Assembly (NCBI RefSeq): GCF_030411735.1
Contig: NW_026848179.1
Coordinates: 124,001-188,000 of the forward strand
From: Phialemonium atrogriseum
Taxonomy: Eukaryota; Ascomycota; Sordariomycetes; Cephalothecales; Cephalothecaceae
DNA length: 64,000 nt
Direction: 5' to 3'
The position numbers and the translations under genes were made by a program. Below are positions 44,207-53,883 of this stretch, piece after piece (position 1 is the stretch's first letter; the number at the start of each line of letters is the position of its first letter). Below the pieces are notes generated by a model. The model worked only from the letters and a program-made list of their open reading frames with translations, ran no database searches and was not told the origin of the DNA.

Positions 44207-45596
44207 GGACGGAAGTATGGAAAGTAGACAAGGGCTGGGTAGTTGGGTCTAGCAGGATTGGGGCATATGGGCCACTGGTGCGAAGGAGCTGAGATAAATC
44301 GACTTAGGAATAGGGGCTTGCTACAGTAACGATATATACTTACTATTCACGAATATACTATTATGAGTCGTAACGAGGCTACTGGCTCTCGTCCCCCTCA
44401 GCTGGAAGGATGGATTAATTGTGCTCAGCCAAGCCGCCACCTAGATCTGCACCAATGGAGCTGCTTGTTACTATCGACGCGAAGTCCCAACGCCCTTGGC
44501 GAGACGACAGGAAGCACATTATGCTTTTGGGATGCAAGCCACATGAGTCAACCAAGCAAATCTAGTCCAACCGATGCCAAGTGATGATGCAAGGCGAACA
44601 GCTTCAATCCCATGGCATCCTAGTCGAAGTATTGCTATTGCAAAACGAACTTGGCTGCGAGAAGGGGGGGATCCAAATGTGGTCACGAGGCGATCTGGAT
44701 TTTCAACCATGGTCGTTCCCCAAGAAAGCCATCGGTTGGATAACACAAGGTTGATGTGGCAGGTACGTCATATGGGGCAGAAGGGAGGGTGACAGCGGTC
44801 TGCCCAAGATTTTCCGACTGAACTCCTATGTTGTTGTGGCTTGCACATGGCTGGCTGCTCTAGAACATGCCTGAAGGATAGCGCTAGAGACTGGGTATCT
44901 TTACCAGCTTGAAATGGTTTGTTGTCTTGCTCAGTCGAAGGGCGTTGTGTTGTAGAAACATATGGCAGTGAAGAGCACGTGCAGATGCTTGGATTAGAAA
45001 GCGGAGGTTAGCTCCGATTTCTGTATTACCTAATCCACCTACCCCACCATTTGAAGACAAGGATTATTCCGCTGTTGCCAGTGGAGAGGAGTAAGGTACC
45101 ACAAAGAGTGGCCAGGGGGGATCACGGCAACAGCATGAATTTGGTTGTCAAGGGCAAGGGACCCGGGCAAAAATAAACAACATTTGGAAGACTGCTGTTT
45201 GGTGACCCTTAGCTGGCTATCGGGATGCTGGAAGAATAAATATCTTTCAAATTGCCGTCTAAAGTTTCCTGCATCCATCCTCTCATCAGTGCAATCCCGC
45301 TGTTGTGAGACCAGACGTCTGCTTGGCCATTGCCCCACTGCCGTCAGTTCAGAGGCCTCGATAGGTCCAGTCATTCGGCTACCTTCAACTCCATCATAAC
45401 CTTGGGGACTTCTGATCCACCCCTCCCTACCTGAGGCCTATCCCATTTTCAGATATTCTGCATCACCAGCGACAAAAACACTCGCTCCACTTTCCATAAA
45501 GAAACGAGACGACGGCCTGAAAACACTGGGCGATACCTGCGAGTCCGAAGATTGAAGCGTTCTGGAAGACACCTTTTGCAAAAACTACCTGCAACC
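44207..45596. other. Intergenic, 1.4 kb
   Basis: The stretch contains the glutaminase 3' end and the promoter of the Igo gene. Only short unbiased open frames are found. Nothing else is recognised. Confidence 0.5.
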
Positions 45597-46322
45597 ATGA
45601 ACCCTCTCCAGAAGAACAAGGTGGACATCAAAGTAAGTCACCGCCGTCCCGACCGAGACCGTAGCCCACCTTGCACCATTTACGAGTCGAGCCATGCCAT
45701 CCATTCCTCTCTCCCTACTTCCTCTACTTGACATGCCCAGACCCCCATCATTTCCCCCATCCAACTCTCTCCGAAACCCAAATCCGCCCCTCCCATCCCC
45801 CAAAGCCGCAACCCCGCTAACGGATCCCGCTCTCCTCTCCCCCAGTCCCTCTCCCCCGAGGAGCAGCGCCTCTTCCGGCTGTACGGCAAGCTCCCGAGCC
45901 GCAACGACCACCTGGCCAAGCACCTCAAGGAGCGCAAGTACTTTGACAGCGGCGACTACGCGCTGTCCAAGGCCGGCAAGGCCGACAGCGTCGACACGGG
46001 CAGCGTCGGCTCCCAGCACCCCAACCCGGAGGACATCCCGCACCTGTCGTCGCCCGTCGGCAGCGGCAGCGGCGGCGGCGGCAACGGCAACGGCGGCAAC
46101 AGTGTCGGCATCGGCGGCCTGGGCCAGCAACACCACCTGCCGCTGCACCACCACCACGGAAGCATGCAGGCCGGGAGCCCCGTCAAGGAGAGCAGCTTTC
46201 TGAACCAGGAGACTACCGCCGAGGAGCTGGAGGGCCAGGACGGTGGCGCCGCTGCTGCTGCTGCTGCTGGTCCCTCTGCGGGGACGCCGAGCAAGCAGGC
46301 TGCGATCCCGATCCGTCGATGA
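45597..46322 (+). CDS. igo1: Endosulfine/ARPP-19 family PP2A inhibitor (Igo)
   Basis: Exon 1 (45597-45632) encodes 12 residues, MNPLQKNKVDIK. A 213-nt GTAAGT...CAG intron follows, then exon 2 (45846-46322); total 170 residues. The conserved core is SLSPEEQRLFRLYGKLPSRN followed by 'KERKYFDSGDYALSKAG'. Ser47 in FDSGDY is the family's phosphorylation site for Greatwall/Rim15 kinases, after which the protein inhibits PP2A-B55. In yeast, Igo1/2 work in entry into quiescence and mRNA protection downstream of TORC1-Rim15. The C-terminal half is low complexity, with Gly/Ser/Asn and His runs and an Ala run. Exon 2 has no early ATG, so a scan for long ATG-initiated frames misses the gene. It converges on myg1. 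Confidence 0.93.
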
Positions 46323-46903
46323 GATGTTTCAAGAAGGCGGCAAGATCTGGAAGTGTTCCATCTCGGTCTTTCTACAAACCGTGGGCGGAGGAAGTTGTAT
46401 GGGTTGGAGGCGGCCCTTGAAGGGTTGACGGTTTCGGGTTGAGTGAGGCGATTCGTACTCCGTTTCCCACATGAGTTTTACGATGTCTGCGGGCGTTGGG
46501 TTTGGAATTTGCTATGGATTTGACCCGGCGGATGGGCTAGGGTTTTGTTTTTGCTTGACGATGTCTGTCTGTGCATCTTGGCCGCCTGACGGATGGGATG
46601 CTCTCTGCCAACTTTTCTCGGTACATTTTACTTTTGTCGAGCGGGTATTCGACACCAGATTGGAGCCATTTCTACGGGTAGTAAGGTGTGAAGGTACCAG
46701 TTTCAGCAAAACAACTTGACTATGAGAGACGAAACTAGTGTCGAACTGTAATTTTACACAAGATGCTTTTCTCCCTCTTCTACGCCGTCGATACCCACTG
46801 AACCAGCCCAAACACATGTCTGTCCCATTTATTCTAGCGGCTCTGGCCTTCGCGCCGTCCGTGAATGTTGAGTTAAATGAACCGTGAAACACCCTCCCAG
46901 CGC
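46323..46903. other. Intergenic, convergent 3' ends
   Basis: These 581 bp lie between the 3' ends of igo1 and myg1 and should hold their 3' UTRs. Nothing further is recognised. Confidence 0.5.
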
Positions 46904-47995
46904 CTAGTCCTCAAGAGCCTTCTTTGCCATGGCCAACGCCCCCTCGAATGTCTTATTCCCGCCGATGAACCCCGCCGCGTGGACGAACACCCCACCGGGT
47001 ATACCCGTGATCTCGTCCAGCTTCTCGTCCCTGAACCCCCTCCACGCCTCCGGCAGCGGTCTCCGGCTCTGGAACGAGTCCTTGGACAAGGGCACGCACT
47101 GGACCCTCCACTTGGCGTCCGGGGCCGGCTTCTCCGGGTACAGCACGTAGAGGACCCTCCCTGCGCTGCCCCCGGCCTCCTCCAGCGTGTACAGGTGGTC
47201 CTTCCACGGCACCGCCTGGCCCCTGAGCACCATTATCCTGCCACCCTCGGCGTCGGCGTCGCCGCCCCGCGCGAACGCCTCGGCCACCACCTCGCGCGCC
47301 GGCAGCCACGCGCCGGCCAGGTAGTCGAGGTCGCGGTCGAACTCCTCGCCGATGCGGCGGCTCGCCAGCTCGAACCGTGCGTCCTCGGCCGCCTGCTGCG
47401 CCTCGGCGCCCCCCGACGCGGGGGCGGGGTCGTTCCAGTTCGGGTTCAGGCGCCCCACCATGGCGCCGAGCGTGAAGCCGCCGTCGGAGAAGCGCTTCTC
47501 CAGGCCCGCGGCCGCGAGGGCCGCCGGGTCGTAGGCGCCGATGCCGTTGTCTTGCGCGTCGAGGGCCTCGACGAAGGACTCGTACAGCTTGTTGTAGACG
47601 AGCGTCACCTGCGGGTCGTCCTCGGCGGAGGTGGCGGCGGCGGCGGCGGTGGCCAGGCGGCGGGCGACGATCTCCCGGCCGAAGTGCAGGTAGACCAGCC
47701 CCGCGGAGCTGAGCTTGGTGGGGCGGCCGGGGAAGGTGGTGTTGAAGGAGCGCTGGTGGTGGTCGTAGCGGTTCGCGGCAGGGTCGTACTCGCCACTGAC
47801 GTCGACGACGGTGTGGCAGGTGCTCAGCAGGGCCGGGTCGCGGGTGCGCACGAGCTTGGCGCCCGCGTAGGTCGGGACATGCTGCCGGAGCATGTGCACC
47901 GCCAGGGCCTCGTCGGCGTGGAAGTGCCCGTTGTGCGTGCCGATCGTCACGGGGCTGCCGTCCGTCTTGAGACGCTTCGCTGCGTTTTCGGCCAT
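46904..47995 (-). CDS. myg1: MYG1-family exonuclease / DHH-like metal-dependent hydrolase
   Basis: A single exon of 363 residues from the ATG at 47995. An in-frame ATG at 48022 would add nine residues (MLRLSPIVK) and could act as an organelle-targeting variant. The N-terminal metal-site motif GTHNGHFHADEALAVHML and the DHHQRSFNTTFPG motif define the MYG1 family. The conserved middle shows LSSAGLVYLHFG, DAQDNGI, and RLNPNW. The C-terminal part has the VLYVLYPE and 'FVHAAGFIGG' words. Human MYG1 is a 3'-5' RNA exonuclease in nucleus/nucleolus and mitochondria. An Ala-rich loop (LATAAAAATSAEDD) is a lineage insertion. It is divergent from the kinase-like gene. Confidence 0.93.
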   Translation of the reverse strand: MAENAAKRLKTDGSPVTIGTHNGHFHADEALAVHMLRQHVPTYAGAKLVRTRDPALLSTCHTVVDVSGEYDPAANRYDHHQRSFNTTFPGRPTKLSSAGLVYLHFGREIVARRLATAAAAATSAEDDPQVTLVYNKLYESFVEALDAQDNGIGAYDPAALAAAGLEKRFSDGGFTLGAMVGRLNPNWNDPAPASGGAEAQQAAEDARFELASRRIGEEFDRDLDYLAGAWLPAREVVAEAFARGGDADAEGGRIMVLRGQAVPWKDHLYTLEEAGGSAGRVLYVLYPEKPAPDAKWRVQCVPLSKDSFQSRRPLPEAWRGFRDEKLDEITGIPGGVFVHAAGFIGGNKTFEGALAMAKKALED

Positions 47996-48645
47996 CTTGA
48001 CTATGGGAGAGAGCCGGAGCATGCGGATAACTCGGTCAAAACAGTTTGTCTGGATTACTTTCCTGGCTGTTAAGCTTGGTGTTTGTGGGGCACCATAGCA
48101 AAAAGCGCAGGTACTTCCCGTTTTTGACAGTTTGCTGCCCCACATGTGTACCTGGGTACATATGTACGCATTGTGGATAGGTGTTTGGAGCTCCACATTA
48201 GACCACCAACCTGCGGCCTTCACATCCTTAAATGCTATCCGATGCTGGTTCTTCATCGGACTCCAACTCGTGCACACCGTCTCCGTTCTCAAGGACCTTG
48301 ACCTTGTATTTTCCGGCCGACGTCGCCATGGTTTGCATGGTCCACTGTCCTTGCGTGTAAGACTTGCAATCTCCGTGGACATCACACCATCTCCCCTGGT
48401 TTCCATTTGGCTGTCGTACTGTCTGCGTCGAGGTTGTCTACATAGTCGGCGATGTTCTGCCCTTTTTTCCTGCCCTTATACCGTATGTTAGCATAAGGTT
48501 CCAGCTGCTTGAATAGTTCACTTTTCATTTGTTTCTTGCCCAGTCCACATTATTCACGGACACATAAGCATACCCTGAATACCTATCGACTCCTGACGCA
48601 AGATTGGTAAATCTGCGGTCTGCTTCTCCTACACCCTTTTTCACT
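47996..48645. promoter_or_regulatory. Divergent intergenic region, myg1 / kinase-like gene
   Basis: 650 bp between two divergent start codons. A short alternating stretch with GTACCTGGGTACATATGTAC lies near 48150. The apparent earlier start of the kinase-like frame at 48604 is a TTG. No gene is visible. Confidence 0.45.
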
Positions 48646-49713
48646 ATGGCGCTCTCGAAGTTTCCTCGGTGCTCTCCCTATGAGGAGTACGATGTCGGCC
48701 AAATCTTGACCCTCAACGTCCTGCCCGAGCAGACCTCACCTTCATCAGAGCTTCGGGTGCGAGTTCGCCAGCTTCAAAAGCCACGAACACTCTCCTGCGC
48801 CATGGTTGTCGACATTTTAGATGGTTGTAACCAGGAAATCCAACCTGCGACCGCCTTCCTGAAGCTCTTTGACCGACGCTTCGCCGATCAGCTTCGACGG
48901 GATAATGGAATTGATCCATGGACAAAGAGCATGGAGGAGAGCTACATTAAGTTTGTCCATGGCGGCGGAGTTCACCATTTTCTACACGACCTCCGACACG
49001 TCCAGGATTTTCAGGAGAAGACCGAAGACGACTGGGATGACGCTCAGAACGAGGCTTTTCTAGCCAACGAACTACTGCGACTATACACGGCTGAGACGGC
49101 TACCTACAACGCACTACGCAACTACCAGGGATGTCTGATTCCCCGTCTTTTCGCGGCAGTTAATCTCGACATTACGCCACCAGACGCGCATGGCGAAGTT
49201 AGCTTGCCGGAGGAGCTCTTTCAGGTCAAAGGAATCTTGCTCCAATACATAAAAGGTTTTAGTCTATCAGACCTACCGGATCGCACTCCTCAGTCGTCAT
49301 GGCAAAATATCGTTGACCAAGCGGTAAACATTGTTCGCGTCCTCGGCGACAATAATATTTTGAACAACGACGTGCGCCCTGACAACTTCATGGTTTTCTC
49401 GAAGGGCAGTGGTGAGTATCAGGGTTTTATGATCGACTTTGGCTTATGCAGGTTTCGAGGAAAGGACGAGTCAGACCTTGATTGGGGGCGGGCGAAATAT
49501 ACCAAGGACGAAGAGGGAGCTGTTGGGCTAGTTATGAAGAAGAGGCTGGGGAAGTATGGGTTTGAGCTTGATTACGCAAGTTCTGAGAGATATATCAATT
49601 GGGCTGAGGGAGAAGAGGAAGAGGGGGATCTAACCCAGAAAGGCTTCCGAAAAGATGTAAGGCCAGGCGTGGTACTTTACTCACGGGTGCCATTGCGGTC
49701 CACACAAGGATGA
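48646..49713 (+). CDS. Protein-kinase-like protein with doubtful 3' end
   Basis: A 355-residue frame from the ATG at 48646 to a TGA at 49711-49713. The kinase-like features are a core 'GILLQYIKGFSLSDLPD' hinge region, 'NILNNDVRPDNFMV' in place of the usual HRDxKxxN catalytic loop (the Asp and Asn positions are kept), and MIDFGLCR as the DFG motif. No Gly-rich loop is obvious at the N-terminus. This pattern fits a family of fungal kinase-like proteins of unknown substrate. At the 3' end the sequence 49658-49731 either contains a 53-nt intron with a weak AAG acceptor (49658-49710) or a frameshift, because the alternative frame continues well with GPHKDDPEPQRWV. The C-terminal 17 residues as annotated are therefore unsafe. 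Confidence 0.7.
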   Translation: MALSKFPRCSPYEEYDVGQILTLNVLPEQTSPSSELRVRVRQLQKPRTLSCAMVVDILDGCNQEIQPATAFLKLFDRRFADQLRRDNGIDPWTKSMEESYIKFVHGGGVHHFLHDLRHVQDFQEKTEDDWDDAQNEAFLANELLRLYTAETATYNALRNYQGCLIPRLFAAVNLDITPPDAHGEVSLPEELFQVKGILLQYIKGFSLSDLPDRTPQSSWQNIVDQAVNIVRVLGDNNILNNDVRPDNFMVFSKGSGEYQGFMIDFGLCRFRGKDESDLDWGRAKYTKDEEGAVGLVMKKRLGKYGFELDYASSERYINWAEGEEEEGDLTQKGFRKDVRPGVVLYSRVPLRSTQG

Positions 49714-49728
49714 TCCTGAGCCTCAGAG

Positions 49729-49887
49729 ATGGGTGCTCAGTTGCAACGGAAGCTCAATCAACCAAAGAGCATGGAGGAGGGCTACATTAAGTTTGTCCAT
49801 CGTGGCAGAGTTCACCATTTTCTACACGACCCTCGACACGTCCAGGGTTTTCAGCAGAAGATCGAAGACGATGTCCCGGTCATGTGA
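49729..49887 (+). pseudogene. Duplicated fragment of the kinase-like gene
   Basis: Bases 49763-49871 repeat 48923-49031 of the upstream kinase-like gene without indels and with about nine substitutions in 109 bp. The fragment is in frame with a short open frame (49729-49887) that ends with TGA soon after the similarity stops. It begins directly after the 20-bp repeat at 49746-49765 and encodes only the piece equivalent to 'KSMEESYIKFVH...EDD'. It is too short to fold as a kinase and is best read as a duplication remnant. Confidence 0.75.
49746..49765 (+). repeat. 20-bp direct repeat, left copy
   Basis: The sequence ACGGAAGCTCAATCAACCAA at 49746-49765 recurs exactly at 53665-53684, 3.9 kb away on the other side of the NLR gene. 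Confidence 0.8.
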
Positions 49888-49900
49888 CAGTCGCGGCTAA

Positions 49901-49941
49901 GCCGTCGCCATGGTTGGGCATGCCGTCGCTATGGTTGGGCA
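49901..49941 (+). repeat. Tandem imperfect 20/21-bp duplication
   Basis: The word GCCGTCGCCATGGTTGGGCA (49901-49920) is followed directly by a near-copy differing by one leading base and one C/T change (49921-49941). It lies in the region upstream of the NLR start. Confidence 0.75.
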
Positions 49942-50098
49942 GCGGCATGCGTGCGAAAGTCTTCAGCCGCAGCGGCCTGGCGCCTAGAGCCTCGTTCTTC
50001 CATCGTGACAAGCCGGTTTCAAACCCTGTTCGTCGGGCTGTCTGGCGCCGTCAATACCTTCAAACGCTCAGCAACTTAAGCAGACACAGTCGACCACA

Positions 50099-53000
50099 AT
50101 GGTGAGTTGGCGATCACGTTCGCAATCTCGATCCCCGCTGACAAGAGAACACAGCCACTGCGACAACTCTTCCCCGATCCCCAGGACTCGGCCGGCGAAG
50201 TGGCCAAGGTTGAGTACGTGGAACTGCCGTCTCTCGTGTTCCTGCTAATGATTATAGTATTATCGCCGTCCACGGCCTGAATCCTCGAAGCAAGAAAGAC
50301 GCCGACCATGCCTGGGACACATGGCGCACGCCTCCTGGTCCGAACGGCCGCCTCTGGCTCCGCGACGATCTCCCCAAATACATAGCCGACTCGAGAATCT
50401 TCCTATATGAATACAACGCGACGGCAGTCTACGGAGAGGACCACGACACGTTTTCTGGGAAGGCGAATGAGCTGCTCGAGGCGATTCGAATCAAGAGAGT
50501 TGACGTGGAGACCCGGCCAATTCTGCTGTTGGGTCACAGCATGGGCGGACTGTTGATCGAACAGGCGCTGGTCAACGCCCATAATAACCCAAAATATACG
50601 TCTATCAAGAATGCGACAAGAGGACTGGCCTTCTTTGCCACACCACATGACGGCGGTGAGTGGAAGCGGGTGACCATGGGAAAGTTGACAGCCAATATCG
50701 CCATCTCCGCGGGGTTCCAGAAAGGGGACAATCTGGTGGAGGTTCTGCACAAGGGGAGTATCTTCACGGACGTCTTGAAGGAACACTGGAGGCATCAGTT
50801 GTTGGAATACGACATTGTTTCGTTCTGGGGGGCTCGGGACAACGTAAGTAGTTGTGGAAACGGATATCTGTCAGTACTAATTCCACATGGCAGATTGTTC
50901 CAATGGAAAGTGCGCGATTCGGATTACCTGGAGACCGTGAGAATGTGGTAAAACTGAACGCGGATCACGGGGATGTGTGCAAATTTGGGGAGAGTCAGAC
51001 GGATCAAGACAACTTCGAGTTGGTGCAGAGTAACATCCAAGACATGTACAAGAACGCGCTCAAGCTCCGTGAGTTGAATGCCATCTCTTCTGTTGATCGG
51101 GAAGGAGGGATAACGGGGGAAGACAGTCTGCGAGAGCGATTCGAGAAACTCGGTGGTCATACATGATTGTACGAGGATGAGACGGCTCAATGGATGATGT
51201 TTCGTTCAGTCATAAACCCCGTGTCAGGATTGCGCCAATATTAACTTGTGGGTGTTGATAGGCTTCGCGCCACCGCATCAAACTTGCCAGCCTTGTCACT
51301 ATATCCCCTTCCGCAAGAACACGCGCTTCGTCGGACGAGAGAAAACGCTTGATGAACTTCGAGACAAGCTATTCGACCAGGAGTGTCAGACGGTCGCGCT
51401 TGCGGGACTTGGTGGTGTAGGCAAGACACAAGTCGCGCTCAAGCTTGCACATTGGACGAAAGAAAACAAGCCAGCCCTCTCCATCTTCTGGGTGCCTGCA
51501 CTGAGCAATGCTGCCTTTGAACAGGCATATGCCGAGATGGCGAGGAAGCTCCCGATTCAGAACAGAAGCGAGGGCGAGGACACCAAAGAGTCGGTGCGAC
51601 AGTACCTGAGCTCGGAGGCTGCCGGGCCGTGGCTTCTCGTCGTGGACAACGCAGACGATACGGCAGTCCTCTTCGGAGAGCCAGATACACCAGGCGGAAT
51701 AAGCAAATACCTTCCAAAGAGTGAGGAGGGGCTGACACTGTTCACTACACGATCCCGAGACGTGGCAGGAAGGGTTGCTGGGAGTGATGTGGTCGACTTG
51801 GTCAGGATGGACTCCCAGGAGGCGACGAGTCTTCTGGAGAGATTGTTAACTCGAAAGGAGCCCATCATTGGCACGGTACTTCAGGAATTGCTGGAAGAGC
51901 TCACGTACCTTCCCTTGGCAATCACACAGGCGGCGGCCTACTTGAACAGGAACCAGGTGTCGATTGCCAAGTACTTGGGCCTGCTACGAGGCACGGAGAA
52001 GGACATGGTCAGCTTGATGAGCAGGGAGTTTTGCGACAGCATGCGGTACGAGGGCACACAGAACGCCGTGGCAACGACGTGGATTGTGTCGTTCGAGCAG
52101 ATCCGTCGGTTGGACAGCGCGGCAGCGGATCTGCTCTCGTTCATGTCGCAGATCGAGCCGAAGGCGATTCCGCAGTCCCTGTTACCGAAGTTAGGATCAG
52201 AAGAGATGGTGCACGCGATTGGCACGCTGTGTGTGTATGACTTTGTGGCCAGGCGGGACGACGAAATGCTAGACATGCACAGTCTCGTGCATCTAGCGAC
52301 GCGTATATGGGTGAGGGAAGGCCTTGGGGTCCAGGTGGCAGAGAAAGCAATTCGGCACCTTGAGGCGGTATTTCCGTCTGATGACTACGAAAATCGCAGC
52401 GTATGGAGAGAGTACCTGCCGCATGCTCTACGAATTCTTCAGGGAAACGAGGTTGATGACCTAGAAGAGAAGTACAACCTATGCTTCTGGGCAGGACGAT
52501 GCTTGCGAGTAGATGGGCGGATTAAGGAAGCTGTGAAGTGTCTAGACATATGCTATAGATGGAGGATGGACAACTTTGCCGACAACCACCCTGACCGGCT
52601 TGCTTCACAGCATAATCTTGCAAGTGCCTACCAAGCCGACGGGCAGATCAAGAAAGCTGTCGCGCTGCTTGAGCAGGTTGTGGCTATTCGAGAGACGATA
52701 CTTGCCGACAACCACCCTGACCGGCTTGCTTCACAGCATAATCTTGCAAATGCCTACCAAGCCGACGGGCAGATCAAGAAAGCTGTTGCGCTGCTTGAGC
52801 AGGTCGTGGCTATTCGAGAGACGATACTTGCCGACAACCACCCTAGCCGGCTTACTTCACAGCATAATCTTGCAAGTGCCTACCAAGCCGACGGGCAGAT
52901 CAAGAAAGCTGTTGCGCTGCTTGAGCAGGTCGTGGCTATTCGAGAGACGATACTTGCCGACAACCACCCTGACCGGCTTGCTTCACAGCATAATCTTGCA

Positions 53001-53171
53001 AGTGCCTACCAAGCCGACGGGCAGATCAAGAAAGCCGTCGCGCTGCTTGAGCAGGTTGTGGCTATTCGAGAGACGACACTTGCTGACAACCACCCTGACC
53101 GGCTTGTGTCACAGAATACACTTTCATACTTGCACAAACTTCAAGCAGCTAGTACTAATGCCATTACATAG
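50099..53171 (+). CDS. NLR: alpha/beta-hydrolase (SesB-like) - NB-ARC - TPR protein
   Basis: Five exons (50099-50101, 50155-50213, 50258-50843, 50894-51068, 51262-53171) join in frame to 910 residues. Exon 1 is only the ATG. Residues 21-260 are a lipase-like alpha/beta hydrolase: IIAVHGLNP, the nucleophile elbow GHSMGG with Ser115, FFATPHDGG and a late ADHGDVCKF His. The NB-ARC domain follows: NTRFVGREKTLDEL, Walker A GLGGVGKTQ (Lys329), Walker B LLVVDNADD near 400, LFTTRSRDVAGR, and YLPLAITQAAAYL, with MHSLVH in the MHD position. From residue 713 come four 42-residue TPR units and a partial fifth, nearly identical to each other. Fungal NLRs of this layout act in allorecognition or immunity-like cell death. 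The 193-nt last intron decides whether this is one gene or two; a single gene is favoured because the frame and domain order fit. Confidence 0.85.
52575..53168 (+). repeat. 126-bp tandem coding repeats (TPR units) in the NLR
   Basis: Units begin at 52575, 52701, 52827 and 52953, each exactly 126 bp, with a degenerating fifth from 53079. Each encodes a 42-residue TPR of the form 'ADNHPDRLASQHNLASAYQA', then 'DGQIKKAVALLEQVVAIRET'. Units differ by only a few bases, including D/S, A/T and S/N changes in the first helix. Confidence 0.95.
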
Positions 53172-53883
53172 CGCTGCATTTTCACAACTGCCATTCAAAC
53201 CTAGTTTCCAACTTGCTTATACTTTGCATAGATAGCAGCTATCTCACTTTATCTCCTCTTCTTAATTTATCTCTCATAGCGTGTCATAGGACGGGTCTGG
53301 GGCGATCGATAAACTTATAGTTTTGGAACCAAATTCTAGTATCTACGAGATGGTTCGTTGGCAGTGGAGTTGTAGTCATGTCCCAAATTTGTAAATCACG
53401 TGGTCAAAATTTGTGGCAAGCTGATTTTAAATATCCTTTAGATAGAAACATAACAAGACAGCAAGTTGACTTCAATCTCCTTCTGCGCTGCCTAACTCCT
53501 AGATTATGGCTGCTAAGCACTCCTCTGGACCATGCTGTGATGCTTGCGTAGCTGTAAAGTGCGTTGCATAAGTCTCTGGACTTTGGGTCGTACACATGCG
53601 GCTGTGATTTGAGTAGTCAATGGGGCCAAAAACCGCTAGCCAAAATTGGCACCAACGACGGCAAACGGAAGCTCAATCAACCAATCACAGAGATCCATTT
53701 TCTGCTTAGCGGAGGTCAATGGGCATGAGGCGAAAAAGCACGCCCCGGAGGGCAACGTTCAACCGTGAGGGTTCCGCCGGGGCAACTTATTTTACCTCGC
53801 CTCAATTCCATCCTGTCCACCAACATCGGTCGACCTCTCCACTCTTCGCTGTCTAGCGACTTCATATTCCTTTCCGGTTCAAA
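53172..53883. other. Intergenic, holds the right 20-bp repeat and a possible gene tail
   Basis: The first part is AT-rich 3' flank of the NLR gene. From 53666 a short open frame begins RKLNQPITEIHF and stops with TGA at 53726-53728. It shares its first bases with the repeat next to the kinase-like gene. The remaining 150 bp are the promoter and 5' UTR of the complex I gene. Confidence 0.5.
53665..53684 (+). repeat. 20-bp direct repeat, right copy
   Basis: An exact copy of the 49746-49765 sequence. Together the two copies bracket the NLR gene and its upstream fragment. Confidence 0.8.

Noticed and set aside
46877..48073. 398-residue plus-strand frame
   Set aside because: It lies antisense to MYG1, which has clear family motifs.
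51246..53171. NB-ARC/TPR frame as a separate gene starting at 51246
   Set aside because: The apparent start is a TTG inside the intron. The splice to the hydrolase exons keeps frame and domain order.
52576..53235. 219-residue repeated plus-strand frame
   Set aside because: It is a second frame kept open through the TPR repeats because the unit length is a multiple of three. It has no independent support.
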